DNA of 62,292 nucleotides from an uncultured bacterium (GTDB lineage: Bacteria; Planctomycetota; Phycisphaerae; Phycisphaerales; UBA1924): contig CAILKP010000116.1 of assembly GCA_903834785.1 (NCBI GenBank), forward strand, positions 1 through 62,292. Reading direction: 5' to 3'. The position numbers were made by a program, and so were the translations under genes. This document shows positions 37,476 through 46,531 of the stretch, piece after piece (position 1 is the first letter of the stretch; every line of letters starts with the position of its first letter). Below the pieces are notes generated by a model, which was not told the DNA's origin, ran no database searches, and saw only the letters and a program-made list of their open reading frames with translations.

Positions 37476-38141
37476 TCACCGGCGTCCCGCAGGGCGGGGG
37501 GCCGGTGCTGGGGTCGCAGGTCTGTTCGCGGGTGCAGCGGGTGCGGTTCCGCGACCCACAGAATTTCCATTGTTTGTTGTGTTTGAATCGCCCGTTCGCG
37601 GCGTATTGGCACCCGCGTTCAGGTCGCCGTAAAACGGCCCGCTGACACCGATGAAGTACGGCCGCTGCCCCGGCGGATTCAGATACGTGTAGCCGAACGT
37701 CGTGCTGCCGTCGAAGCTCCGAAGCGGGCTGATGGTGCGGCTGGTTGCCGTTCGCGCCGCGGAAGTGCCTTCGGTTCTGTCCGTCTCACTTTGCGCGGGA
37801 CCAATCGCCGAAACGGTTCGAACCCGATCGGCAAAGCTGGCACTCCGCGGCACACTGATCGCCTTGCCCACTGTGCCTGGCTGCGGGGCGGGCGTGGTCC
37901 GCTGTGCGGGCTCGTGCGAGGCGGCGGGTGCCGGAACATGAATCCCCACGCTTGCCGTCGGCGTGTTGGCCTTCGTTTCACCAGTCGCCGCCACGGTGAT
38001 CGCGAGTGCCACGGGGCTCTTCTCGACCTGCGGGGCTGGTTCGGCCGCGCCCGCCGCGGCGGAAACGGTACCAGCGACCGCGAGAACTGCCCCAAGCCGC
38101 CCGAGGGTAGAGAATCCGCTCTTTGATGTTGGAACCCGCAT
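37476..38141 (-). CDS. Secreted protein of unknown function
   Basis: A 221-residue protein with a signal peptide (MRVPTSKSGFSTLGRLGAVL..., cleavage near AAGAAEP). The mature part is Ala/Pro/Thr/Ser-rich. A short ordered-looking segment (about 145-185) contains FGYTYLNPPGQRPYFIGVSGPFYGD, and the C-terminus is a disordered Asn/Pro/Ala/Arg tail. I recognise no domain. The open frame extends far upstream on this strand, but that part is antisense to the lipoprotein gene at 38224. The ATG at 38141 follows AAAGGAG closely (three-base spacing) and begins a proper signal peptide. It is divergent from the lipoprotein gene, 82 bases apart. Confidence 0.6.
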   Translation of the reverse strand: MRVPTSKSGFSTLGRLGAVLAVAGTVSAAAGAAEPAPQVEKSPVALAITVAATGETKANTPTASVGIHVPAPAASHEPAQRTTPAPQPGTVGKAISVPRSASFADRVRTVSAIGPAQSETDRTEGTSAARTATSRTISPLRSFDGSTTFGYTYLNPPGQRPYFIGVSGPFYGDLNAGANTPRTGDSNTTNNGNSVGRGTAPAAPANRPATPAPAPRPAGRR

Positions 38142-38223
38142 GCACTCCTTTACGGACCCGGCTTGAGCAAAGTTCCAATTCGCGCTCCCCAAGCGGCGGT
38201 TGCCGGTCAACGATTCGCGGTTC

Positions 38224-39456
38224 ATGGTCCAATACAGCCTCCATGTTGCCCAAGTTCCGGCATTTGTCCCTGCCTGCCGTTCGGCTGCGGTGCGCGTCGC
38301 GCTCTGCTGCCTTGCCTCGGGGCTGCTGCTGACAGCCGCTGGCTGTTCATCGGGGCCGGACGGAGCCTCGCCGGAAGCACGCCCCGAAGCGACTGCCGCG
38401 GAGATGGCCGATCGACTGACCGGCAGCGCCCGCCCGCCCAAGGGCCAGCGTGGCGTGCAGGCAAGTTCCTGGGTCATCCGCTCCGATGCAGCCAGCATGC
38501 TCTCGCATTTCGCGGCCGCCGGCCGCTCGCTGGGGGAGAAGGACGCCAAGCCCGGCGCGGGATCGCCGGCTGATTCGAGCGAACCGGGTGCCCGGTCGGT
38601 GCCGACCGACCCTGTAGCGATGTCGTGGCACGCCGCGGGGTTTCGGATGTTCGTTCTCTCGCGGGCTGCCTGGGCGAGTATGGAGCGTGAGCTCACTTCG
38701 CGAACGCCAGGTGCTGGTGCGGCCGGCTCAAACGAGCCCGCCGCTGCAGACAGACTCGACGGTTCGGCCATCCTCGGCCCGCGGGCATGGCTGCCAGAGG
38801 GTGCGGATTGGACCGAGGTCGCCCGCGGCAACTCGATTTCGCAGGACCAGGTCGTTGCGGTCCACGACGGCCGGTTCCTCGCTCCGGCCAGCATTCCGCG
38901 TTTGCTCTGCCGCAGTTTCGAGGTCCCTGCCCCGCCGCAGCCCGGTGCTCCGAGGGCGACCCGCACGATCATCGAACTGGCACCGCAACTTCTGCTGCCG
39001 CGTCGGCCCGACAGTGATCTCTCGCTGGCAGAGGGCAAACTCCAGACGATCTGGTCTCGAGGCATGGTGCTCGAACGGCTGGTTGGTTCGGTCCACCTTG
39101 ATGCTGACCAGGTGCTTGTGCTGCTGCCCATCGTCACTTCGGCGATGGTGCCTCCGGCCGATACGCGAAGCGACAAGCCGGTGGATGATCCCAGCCGCCC
39201 CGGCCGCGTGCGCACGGCTCAGCCGCCGGAGCCCGCGCGGCCGGCCGGTCTCGGTCCGGAGACGAGTCTGACGTCCGGCCAGCAGCCATTCGCCACGGCG
39301 ATGGGCCCGCAGCCGACCGAGCCGCGCCCGGTGCCCACCATCGCCGAGCTCATCCTCGCGGGAGTTCCGCAGCGCGACGAGGATGGCCCGCAGCGACCGA
39401 CAACCACACGCACGGTCACCCGCACGTTGCTCGTCTTCGAGCCCGTGAGCCGCTAG
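38224..39456 (+). CDS. Lipoprotein of unknown function
   Basis: A 410-residue protein with a lipobox: a hydrophobic run ending LLTAAGCSS, with the lipidated Cys about 41 residues from the ATG at 38224. A GTG at 38290 would give a shorter, more typical signal of about 19 residues and is a real alternative start. The rest has a moderately conserved-looking middle (about 150-310, with WLPEGADWTEVARGNSISQDQ) and a Pro/Arg-rich C-terminal third. No family is recognised. The long minus-strand frame overlapping it is a codon-bias shadow. It is probably an envelope protein. Confidence 0.6.
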   Translation: MVQYSLHVAQVPAFVPACRSAAVRVALCCLASGLLLTAAGCSSGPDGASPEARPEATAAEMADRLTGSARPPKGQRGVQASSWVIRSDAASMLSHFAAAGRSLGEKDAKPGAGSPADSSEPGARSVPTDPVAMSWHAAGFRMFVLSRAAWASMERELTSRTPGAGAAGSNEPAAADRLDGSAILGPRAWLPEGADWTEVARGNSISQDQVVAVHDGRFLAPASIPRLLCRSFEVPAPPQPGAPRATRTIIELAPQLLLPRRPDSDLSLAEGKLQTIWSRGMVLERLVGSVHLDADQVLVLLPIVTSAMVPPADTRSDKPVDDPSRPGRVRTAQPPEPARPAGLGPETSLTSGQQPFATAMGPQPTEPRPVPTIAELILAGVPQRDEDGPQRPTTTRTVTRTLLVFEPVSR

Positions 39457-39686
39457 GGCGGTGATCCAGAGGGCGTTGCGTCGGAGTGGAGCTGCCTGGG
39501 GAACGAGCGGCCGCATACGGCGGTTCTCGGTCGTAATTGCCGGCCCCATAACACCGGGTCGCTTGCCCGCGCTGCGCATTGCTCGCACCTTGCCACAAGG
39601 CCGGTGCCTCCGCGGCCGATCCTCCCCTGTCGTGTCTTACGTAAGTGGGGGGAGTCCCTTCCGCACCCGCTGAAAGCGGATCCGCC

Positions 39687-40976
39687 ATGCTGCGACTGAG
39701 TCTGACCAACGCGAAACAGGGGATGGTGCTGGCGATGCCGGTGTTCCATCCGTCGCTGCCCGGCCACGTGCTGCTCCGCCCCGGCTTCGCCCTCGATGAG
39801 CCGGCGATGAAGCGGCTGCGCGAGCTCCGCGTCGGTCAGCTCTGGATCCGCTACCCCGCCCTTGAGGATGTTGTCCGCTACATCAACCCCGACCTGACGA
39901 TGGAGCACGCCCAGATGTGCTCGCTGGTCGGCCGCACGATGGAGAAGCTGCTGGATCCCAAGTTCACCGAGCTGGACTTCAAGGTCTTCGCCGAGGCCGT
40001 CCGCTCGCTGCTGACCAAGCTGCGCGAGGCCAACTTGTCAACGCTGCTTGTGACGGATCTGACCGGTGCAGAGTCGCCGCTCTCGATGCACTCCGGCGCG
40101 GTCTGCTTCCTTTCGCTTCTCATGGGCCTCAAGCTCCAGGAGTACGTGGTGGAGCAGCGGCCCAAGGTTGCCGCGACCAGCGCCAAGAACGTTGAGAACC
40201 TCGGTGTTGCGGCGATGCTGCACGATGTCGGCATGCTCCGCATCAACTCCGAAGCCGCCGACCGCTGGAAGCTGACCGGTGATGAGACCGAGCCGGAGTA
40301 CCAGCGTCACGTGCAGGTCGGCTATCAGATGCTCCGCGGCAAGGTTGAGCCCACCGCCGCGGCCACCGTTCTGCACCACCACCAGGCCTATGACGGCACC
40401 GGCTGGCCCGTTCCCAAGCGTGAGCGCGAGATGGAGGATCCGGCGGACGACGCCGAGACGGTCCACCGCGGCCTCGCCGGTGAGCAGATCCATATCTTCG
40501 CCCGCATCCTGACCATCGCTGATATCTACGACACGCTGCGCAACCCGCCCGTCGGTGAATATCGCGAGGAGGCCCGCGTGCCCGCAGTCCGCGTGCTCAA
40601 GACCATGCTGGCCATGGCCCGTGCCCGCCACATCGATCCGATCGCTTTCAAAGGCCTGCTGTGCGTTGTGCCCGCGTTCCTGCCCGGCACCATCGTGCGG
40701 CTGTCCAACGGCGTGTGGGCCGTTGTCACGGACTTCGACCCGCTGCACACCTGCCGCCCGGCGGTACGCGTGCTCCGCAAGAACCCTGAGAAGTCGGTGA
40801 TCGAGGATGAAGACCTTGGCCCCACCCTGTTCCTGAGCCATCGCAAGGATGTCCGCATCGTCTACGCCGACGGGCAGGATGTCTCGGCCGACAGCTTCGA
40901 GGCCATGGAGCCCACGGAGTTTGACATCCGCGTGCTCCGCCTGCCCAAGCCCCGGAAGCTGCAGCGGGCGGCGTGA
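39687..40976 (+). CDS. HD-GYP-like domain protein, variant active site
   Basis: A 429-residue protein. An N-terminal domain (about residues 1-70) has the look of the DUF3391-type module that precedes many HD-GYP domains. The HD domain (about 130-330) has LHDVGM (H179, D180) and HHHQAYDGTGWP (230-241). Canonical HD-GYP phosphodiesterases, which hydrolyse cyclic di-GMP, have HDIGK and HHExxDGxGYP, so Lys to Met, Glu to Gln and Tyr to Trp changes are seen. The C-terminal part (about 335-429) is a beta-rich extension. Metal-binding His and Asp remain, so activity is possible, but specificity may be altered. No response-regulator domain is attached. Confidence 0.78.
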   Translation: MLRLSLTNAKQGMVLAMPVFHPSLPGHVLLRPGFALDEPAMKRLRELRVGQLWIRYPALEDVVRYINPDLTMEHAQMCSLVGRTMEKLLDPKFTELDFKVFAEAVRSLLTKLREANLSTLLVTDLTGAESPLSMHSGAVCFLSLLMGLKLQEYVVEQRPKVAATSAKNVENLGVAAMLHDVGMLRINSEAADRWKLTGDETEPEYQRHVQVGYQMLRGKVEPTAAATVLHHHQAYDGTGWPVPKREREMEDPADDAETVHRGLAGEQIHIFARILTIADIYDTLRNPPVGEYREEARVPAVRVLKTMLAMARARHIDPIAFKGLLCVVPAFLPGTIVRLSNGVWAVVTDFDPLHTCRPAVRVLRKNPEKSVIEDEDLGPTLFLSHRKDVRIVYADGQDVSADSFEAMEPTEFDIRVLRLPKPRKLQRAA

Positions 40977-41019
40977 GCCGCTGGCTCGGCACTGGGTGCT
41001 GAGCCGCTATCCTCCCTGC

Positions 41020-42000
41020 GTGAACCCACCAACGCTTCGCTGGCTCCGCCTCCCAGTCGTCCTCGCTCTTGCAGGGCTTGCTGCGGCAGTTCCGCTTCTT
41101 GGCGGCTGCAGCACCATCGACCCACGCACGCCGGCTGCCGCCGCGGTGCAGCGTCCGCCGCTGGTCATCGAGCCACTTGAGCTCATGAGCGATGCCGGCC
41201 CACTTCGCGGCTACCTCGCCCGGGTTGATCTCTCCAATCCGCGCGTGCAACTCTGCGTGACGCCGCCCGTGCCGGATGCCGTGCCCGGCAAGGTCGAGGC
41301 CCGTCTCAGGCAGACCGACGCGTTTGCCTCGGCACTTGTTGCCTCGCTGCCGCAGCCGCCGGAGGCCGTCGTCGTCATCAACTGCAACTTCTTTTCCAAC
41401 GAGGGCGGATCAAAGAACTACAAGCCCGGCGTCCCGGCCGACATCCTCGGTCTGTCCGTCTCATCTGGCACGGTGGTCTCACCACCGCGTGAGTTTGCCG
41501 GTCAGGGTGACCCCGCACTGCTCGTCTCGGCGCAGCCCGACGGCTCCCTCCGGGCCCGCATCGCCCGTACCACGGACGTCGCGATTGCCGCTGATCCGTC
41601 CATTCGTTTTGCTGTTGCCGGCATCGGTGCCTCAGAGAGCGACGCCGCCGCAGGGACCGCGCTGCTGACCGCCGGGTTCAACACGGCCTCGTCGTCCCGC
41701 GTTTCGTCGGACGCTCGCCATCCACGTACCGCCGTGGGCGTCGCCGACGGCGGCCGCACGCTGGTCATCATCGTCATCGATGGTCGCCAGAACGACTGGT
41801 CCGTCGGCATCACGCTGCCCGAACTGGCAACACTGTTCATCCGCCAGGGCTGCACCGATGCGGTCAACCTCGACGGGGGCGGCTCGACGGCGTTCGTCGC
41901 GTTCGATGCTGCCGGAACGCGTACCAGCAACCGGCCCAGCGGTGGCGTGCACCGCCCGGTGGCCAACCACCTGGCAGTCATCGTCACCAAGCCCAACTGA
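41020..42000 (+). CDS. Phosphodiester glycosidase (NAGPA-like) lipoprotein
   Basis: A 326-residue protein starting with GTG at 41020, 43 bases after the HD-GYP-like gene. The signal peptide ends in the lipobox PLLGGCS. The conserved part has VVINCNFFSN, ARHPRTAVGVADGG, LVIIVIDGRQ and NLDGGGSTAF, the hallmarks of the NAGPA (N-acetylglucosamine-1-phosphodiester alpha-N-acetylglucosaminidase) domain. In bacteria such proteins are exported and may trim sugar phosphodiesters of the envelope or exopolysaccharide; the substrate is unknown. The same strand and short spacing suggest co-transcription with the HD-GYP-like gene. Confidence 0.85.
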   Translation: MNPPTLRWLRLPVVLALAGLAAAVPLLGGCSTIDPRTPAAAAVQRPPLVIEPLELMSDAGPLRGYLARVDLSNPRVQLCVTPPVPDAVPGKVEARLRQTDAFASALVASLPQPPEAVVVINCNFFSNEGGSKNYKPGVPADILGLSVSSGTVVSPPREFAGQGDPALLVSAQPDGSLRARIARTTDVAIAADPSIRFAVAGIGASESDAAAGTALLTAGFNTASSSRVSSDARHPRTAVGVADGGRTLVIIVIDGRQNDWSVGITLPELATLFIRQGCTDAVNLDGGGSTAFVAFDAAGTRTSNRPSGGVHRPVANHLAVIVTKPN

Positions 42001-42030
42001 TCTGCCCGGCGGCATCACGCCGCTGCAAAC

Positions 42031-43167
42031 TCAGCCGCCCGCGCTCAGGTGCGTCGCGGGCCGCTCGCTGGCTCCGGTTTCACTTGAGAGCTCCGCCGCG
42101 TTGATCGTGGCCACCAGCATCGCAATGTCCGGCCGCCCGGTCGCCGCCAGCACATCGCTGGTGCCGCTGTCGAGCACGCGACGCAGCTGCTTGGCAACCT
42201 GTTCGCACAGCACCGAGTAGGGCTGCTGCTCGCCGGCCTCACCCGCCCGCGTCAGGTGCCGCGCCCGCCGCTTGGAACGATCGATCACCTTGCCCGCATC
42301 GTCAGTCCACACCAGCCCCGAGCCGGAGATCTCCAGCCGCCCCCCGGGCCCCGTCAGCACGGTGTGCCGCTGCACCGGACCGCCCCGGAGCGCGATCATC
42401 AGCGTGGCCGAGCGGCCCTGGCCGTAGCGCAGCTGCGCCGTCGCGTGGCAGTGCACCGCACTGGCCGCGGCCTGTTTGCTCACCGTCGCCATCACGCTCT
42501 CGGGCTGGCCCATCACCAGCGCCAGCAGGTCCAGGCCGTCGGCCATCCGCGCCCGCAGCGAGCCCTCGGCCCGCGAGCCCGTGGTCACCACCGCCATGGA
42601 ATGCACGGCCCCGAACTGGGCCAGCAAGTCAGGAATGTCGCTGAACCCCGGTGCGTGCCGCGCCAGACCCGCCAGCCACACCAGATCCGTCACGTTCCGC
42701 ATCGCCGCCCCGCGTTCCGGGCTCAGTGGCAAGTCGGCCGGACCCAGCAGCACCGGCGCCGGTGCCGCCGTTGGGGCCAGTGAGCCCGCCGCGGCCATCA
42801 GGTCGGGGGCAGTGGGGGGCAGCGGCTCAAGTGTCAGCACCGCCACGCCGCGCTCGCGTGCCTCGCGGAGCAGCTCCGCATCCGGCCCGGCGCGGTCGCC
42901 ACGCAGCAGCATCCCGCTGTCAAACAGCACCAGCGGGCCGTCGGCCGGTGCGGCACTGGCCAGCAGGTTCCGTAGGTCCGCCGCGGGCCGCGCTGCCGGG
43001 CCATCACCGATGCCGCCGTGGGCGTTGATCCCCGCCGCCAGCGTCGGCCTGGCATGGTCATCATCGCATCCGACCACCGATGCCGTCGCGCTGGCCAACT
43101 CCAGCACCGCGCGCACCACCGCTTCCTGCTCCGGCAACATCCACACTTGCACTGGCCTGCGTTCCAT
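42031..43167 (-). CDS. Possible degenerate Gfo/Idh/MocA-like protein
   Basis: A 378-residue protein without a clear Rossmann GxGxxG motif. The middle (MADGLDLLALVMGQPESV) and the C-terminal DIAMLVATINAAELSSETG resemble the C-terminal sandwich domain and last helix of Gfo/Idh/MocA oxidoreductases. The first 140 residues look like an eroded nucleotide-binding fold with no cofactor motif. It may therefore be a non-catalytic relative. It lies 73 bases downstream of mcsB on the same strand. The start is the ATG at 43167. The family assignment is weak; the gene itself is well supported by length and codon bias. Confidence 0.5.
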   Translation of the reverse strand: MERRPVQVWMLPEQEAVVRAVLELASATASVVGCDDDHARPTLAAGINAHGGIGDGPAARPAADLRNLLASAAPADGPLVLFDSGMLLRGDRAGPDAELLREARERGVAVLTLEPLPPTAPDLMAAAGSLAPTAAPAPVLLGPADLPLSPERGAAMRNVTDLVWLAGLARHAPGFSDIPDLLAQFGAVHSMAVVTTGSRAEGSLRARMADGLDLLALVMGQPESVMATVSKQAAASAVHCHATAQLRYGQGRSATLMIALRGGPVQRHTVLTGPGGRLEISGSGLVWTDDAGKVIDRSKRRARHLTRAGEAGEQQPYSVLCEQVAKQLRRVLDSGTSDVLAATGRPDIAMLVATINAAELSSETGASERPATHLSAGG

Positions 43168-43240
43168 GGACCGTCAACGTAGGCACCGCCGGGCCTCCAG
43201 CGCAACCCGCCGGGTCCCGGATCATCCAAGTGTTGCGCGA

Positions 43241-44341
43241 TCACACCCCGTCGAGTCGATGCCGGATCAGATCCGCCCGCGCTTCACGCCGCTTCTGCTG
43301 GTCCATCTCCCGGCCCAGCAGCCGCTGCAGGTGCGCCGGCTGCGTCAGCAGGATCAACTGCGTCACCGCCTGCGGGTCGATGTCCCGGATCATTCCCGTA
43401 AACACACCCAGTCGCGCCAGCGACAGGTTCGCCGTCGCCTCCTCCGGCGTGATCAGACGTGAATACCGAAGCGTGCCCAGTGCCCGGAAGACCTGGTCCT
43501 CCAGATACCGCCGCTTCTTGCCCATCAGTTCCTCCCGCATCCGCCGCTCATACGCCACAACCTGCGGCACAACCATCCGCTCGATCTGCTCGCACAACTG
43601 CGGCTCGCTGCGGCCAAGGGTCGTCTGATTGCTGATCTGGAACAAGTCGCCCGCCGCCTCGGAGCCCTCGCCATAAAAGCCCCGGACCGTCAGGTTCATG
43701 TCCTTGGCCGCCCGCTTGACCCGCTCCATCTCGCCGGACAGGCGGATCGCCGGCAGGTGCAGCATCACGCTCATCCGCACAGCGCAGCCCACGTTCGTCG
43801 GGCACGCCGTAAGATACCCCAGCTGCGGCATGTACGCGATGTCCACCCGCGATTCGATCTGATCATCCACATCGTCCAGCGCGCTCCACGCCGCCGAGAG
43901 CGACAGCCCCGGCATCACGCACTGCAGGCGAAGGTGGTCCTCCTCATTGATCATGATCGAGAGCCGCTCGTCAGGCAGTGAGAAGCACGCCGCCCGGAAG
44001 CGGTCGTTCTTGGCGTGCTCTTTGCTTATCAGGTGCCGCTCGACGAGCAGCGTGCGATCCAGCGGCGAGAGGTCACCAATCGACACCCAGATCAGCCGGT
44101 CCGTCTCCGCCGCAGGCACCGGCCCGACCGACGCCGTGTTCACACGCAGGCAGCTCACCGCGGCCTGACTCAGCCGCAGCAGCCGCGTGGATTCTCCGCC
44201 GTTCATCCGCCCCGGGAAGCTCATCCCCGCGACATTGCGGGCCAGCCGCACGCGGGAGGACACAACCACGTCCGCCTCCGGCCCCTCACGCAGCCAGTCG
44301 GCTCCGCGGGCGATGTTCTCAGCCGGCAACGGACATGTCAC
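43241..44341 (-). CDS. mcsB: Protein-arginine kinase McsB
   Basis: A 366-residue phosphagen-kinase-fold protein. It has the ATP and guanidino-site features of McsB: an N-terminal SSRVRLARN arginine loop, INEEDHLRLQ with E133/E134, and CPTNVGCAVR with C180. It lacks the extra N-terminal domain of creatine or arginine kinases. McsB phosphorylates arginines on damaged proteins, marking them for ClpCP in Firmicutes. The start is a GTG at 44341 overlapping the mcsA stop by four bases (GTGA at 44338-44341), so the two are translationally coupled. ctsR and clpC, the usual operon partners, are not adjacent. Confidence 0.92.
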   Translation of the reverse strand: MTCPLPAENIARGADWLREGPEADVVVSSRVRLARNVAGMSFPGRMNGGESTRLLRLSQAAVSCLRVNTASVGPVPAAETDRLIWVSIGDLSPLDRTLLVERHLISKEHAKNDRFRAACFSLPDERLSIMINEEDHLRLQCVMPGLSLSAAWSALDDVDDQIESRVDIAYMPQLGYLTACPTNVGCAVRMSVMLHLPAIRLSGEMERVKRAAKDMNLTVRGFYGEGSEAAGDLFQISNQTTLGRSEPQLCEQIERMVVPQVVAYERRMREELMGKKRRYLEDQVFRALGTLRYSRLITPEEATANLSLARLGVFTGMIRDIDPQAVTQLILLTQPAHLQRLLGREMDQQKRREARADLIRHRLDGV

Positions 44342-45072
44342 GGCTCACCCCCGGCCCGCGTGGTGTCCCGGTCCGGCCGCTGGAACTGGTCATCGCCCAG
44401 TTGGATCAGCGCATCGCGCAGCAAGGCCGCGGCTCGGTAATCCTCCTGGGCCAGCGCCTCGGCAAGGTCCCGTCGCAACTGCTCGATCCGCCGCCGGATC
44501 ATCTCCGGGTCCGGGGCTGGCTTGGTCTTCTTCTTGGGCTTCGGTGCAGGCGCTTCCCCGGCCATCATCCGCTTGGGTCGCTTGCCCCGATGGTCGCCCC
44601 CGCCTTCATGAAAACGCTGAATCAGCGGCAGCAACTGCGGTAGAAACGCTTCGTAACACATCGGACAGCCCAGCAGCCCCGTGTCACGCAGCTGCGCCAT
44701 CGTCGCCGAACACCGCGGACACCGGTCAAGCTGCCCGCGCACCCCGGGCGGCACCATGCCCGCGGCAAACCCCGGCGGGAACCCCGGCAGGCCGCCCTGA
44801 ATGTTCGCTTGCCCCGCCCCGGCACCGCCCGCGCCAACTCCACTCCCGCTGCCAGCCGCACCAGCACCGCCAGCCCCTCCAGCCACTCCGCCCGGCCCGG
44901 CGATCGGGGGCTGGATGAGGTGTCCCAGGAGATCCGTCACGTTCGGGCCCCCGGGGGCGACCATGCCCGAGGCCGCAGCGCAGGCCTCGCACCAGTGGCG
45001 CTCGACACGTTTTCCGTGCCGGATCGTCACCTCATTGATCGTCGCGGGTTGGCCGCAGCGGTCGCATTTCAT
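44338..45072 (-). CDS. mcsA: McsA-like zinc-binding UVR-motif protein
   Basis: A 244-residue protein with four CxxC-type pairs: MKCDRCG at the start, HWCEAC near residue 30, CPRC and CPMC in the middle. These form two zinc ribbons, as in McsA. The C-terminal helix (about 200-235, RRRIEQLRRDLAEALAQEDY) is the UvrB/UvrC-type motif. A Gly/Ala-rich linker of about 50 residues (about 60-115) between the first and second zinc-binding parts is unusual. McsA activates the McsB kinase. The ATG at 45072 begins at the first zinc ribbon; the 36 upstream codons lack similarity. It is co-transcribed with mcsB. Confidence 0.85.
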   Translation of the reverse strand: MKCDRCGQPATINEVTIRHGKRVERHWCEACAAASGMVAPGGPNVTDLLGHLIQPPIAGPGGVAGGAGGAGAAGSGSGVGAGGAGAGQANIQGGLPGFPPGFAAGMVPPGVRGQLDRCPRCSATMAQLRDTGLLGCPMCYEAFLPQLLPLIQRFHEGGGDHRGKRPKRMMAGEAPAPKPKKKTKPAPDPEMIRRRIEQLRRDLAEALAQEDYRAAALLRDALIQLGDDQFQRPDRDTTRAGGEP

Positions 45073-45262
45073 GGCCCCCGAGTCTATGAGCCCGGGTTCC
45101 CGGAGCCCGCCCGGGGGTGAAATACCCCATCGATTGACAAATAACCCGCATTGGACCTTTGTGTCGCACCCGGAAACCAATCGATTCGGCCTCTCATTTC
45201 CCTGCCGACTTGCCTTGGCGCATCAGCGGGTCAACAATCCCGACCCTACTGGGAGTTACACC

Positions 45263-45541
45263 ATGCCATTCGTCTGCGCCTTCACCGGCAAAAAATCATC
45301 CTTCGGCAAGCAGCGTACGTACCGCGGCCAGAAGATTCAAAAGGGCGGCTTCGGTCTCAAGCCGACCGGCATCACCCGCCGCAAGTTCCGCCCCAACCTC
45401 CAGAAGGTCCGCGCCGTCATCGACGGTGTGCCCATGACCGTTCTGGCCAGCGCCAAGGCCATCAAGAGCGGCCTGGTGATCAAGCCCCTCCGCCGCCGCG
45501 ACGGCTACACCGCCGCCCAGAAGGCCGCCGGCAAGGCCTGA
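45263..45541 (+). CDS. rpmB: 50S ribosomal protein L28
   Basis: A 92-residue basic protein starting MPFVCAFTGKK, with ITRRKFRPNLQKVRAVIDG, typical of L28. It has one cysteine near the N-terminus. GGGAG seven bases before the ATG fits the start. It is divergent from mcsA (190-base gap) and followed by a strong terminator, so it is transcribed alone. Confidence 0.95.
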   Translation: MPFVCAFTGKKSSFGKQRTYRGQKIQKGGFGLKPTGITRRKFRPNLQKVRAVIDGVPMTVLASAKAIKSGLVIKPLRRRDGYTAAQKAAGKA

Positions 45542-45637
45542 TCCGGTCCCAGGCTGCTCTGGTCTCGTTGGCTGGTTTCGCCTCTGGCGGCCGCCCGCAG
45601 ACTCCGGCACTTGGCCCGTCTGATTACAGATCAATCG

Positions 45638-45668
45638 AACCCCCGTGTCATCCGACGCGGGGGTTTTT
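45638..45668 (+). terminator. Rho-independent terminator
   Basis: AACCCCCGTGTC (45638-45649) and GACGCGGGGGTT (45654-45665) form a 12-bp stem with one wobble and an ATCC loop, running into TTTTT (45664-45668). It ends rpmB. Confidence 0.9.
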
Positions 45669-45731
45669 GTTTGTTGACCCCTCCAGCAGCACGTCAGCCA
45701 TAAGCCAGCGTGCCCAACGGCCAGGCGTCCC

Positions 45732-46421
45732 TTACTTCCGCCGGTCGCGCAGCGAGTCGCCGGCGTTCTCGATCCGCTCATGCTTGTAGAACAACTGAGC
45801 CAGCCGCACGCCCACGGCGCGGGCAAACTTCTGCTCCTCGCCGAGTTCGGAGGCGAACGTGCCCGGTGCATCCTCGCTCCGCTCCTTGAACGTCACGTTG
45901 AACGTGTAGGCGTCCAAGCCGGAGTCAGTACCGGGGAACAGCTTCTGCCCCGTCTCGACATCGATGATCTTCACCGAGAGCACCGCCGTCGGCTGATACG
46001 TGTTTCCGTCGGGCTTGAGCGAAAACGTGTCCACGTTGGCGTAGATCACCCGCTGCGCCTTGACCGCTGCGCCGATCTGGGCGACCGTCAGCAGTTTGCC
46101 GGCCCGGTCGGTCTTGCTTGCGGCGATCGCCTGCCGCCCCTGAATCATGTCCTTGACGACCTTCTCTTCCAGGAGCTTTTCCTCGGCCCCGGCTGCGATC
46201 AGATCCCGCGCTGCCCGCTGGCGGACCACGCCGCCGCGATCATCAACGAACACCACGTGCGTCTTGGTCTCATCAAGCTGGTACACCGCCTCGATCTTGT
46301 CGCCGCCGGCGATCAGAAACGTGCCGGCCGCGATGATGTTGCAACCGGCGCCGAGCGTCGACAACCCCGCGAGCGTCAGCAGGCCGAGGAGCGTGATGGC
46401 AGTGGGGCGGTGGCTTGACAT
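45732..46421 (-). CDS. Lipoprotein, paralogue of the gene at 46532
   Basis: A 229-residue protein with a lipobox near residue 27 (STLGAGCNI). The body has alternating beta and helix: VVFVDDRGG, then a helical stretch, then VAQIGAAVKAQRVIYANVDTFSL and TAVLSVKIIDVETG. The order resembles periplasmic CsgG/LpoB-like nucleotide-free sandwich folds (alternating sheet with a signal-anchored N-terminus), but I cannot name a family. It shares the CNI lipobox and the same body plan with the next gene upstream. The two are in tandem on the same strand, 110 bases apart, and likely form one transcript. Confidence 0.7.
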   Translation of the reverse strand: MSSHRPTAITLLGLLTLAGLSTLGAGCNIIAAGTFLIAGGDKIEAVYQLDETKTHVVFVDDRGGVVRQRAARDLIAAGAEEKLLEEKVVKDMIQGRQAIAASKTDRAGKLLTVAQIGAAVKAQRVIYANVDTFSLKPDGNTYQPTAVLSVKIIDVETGQKLFPGTDSGLDAYTFNVTFKERSEDAPGTFASELGEEQKFARAVGVRLAQLFYKHERIENAGDSLRDRRK

Positions 46422-46531
46422 GGGTCGTTTGGGTCAGAGAAACAAACACTCAGGCGGCTGGACAACGCGGGATATCTCGGCAGAACGGGGACAATCTTCG
46501 TCCTCCATACGGCTGGCAAGCACGGCCGGAC

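Noticed and set aside
37476..39215. A 579-codon minus-strand frame spanning both the secreted protein and the lipoprotein gene
   Set aside because: Only its downstream part (to 38141) has a signal peptide and ribosome binding site. The rest is antisense to a lipoprotein gene with a good lipobox and is typical of GC-rich codon-bias shadows.
45073..45262. CtsR operator or a -35 TTGACA promoter upstream of mcsA
   Set aside because: TTGACA is present at 45134-45139, but no -10 lies at normal spacing and the CtsR heptad repeat GGTCAAA is not seen.
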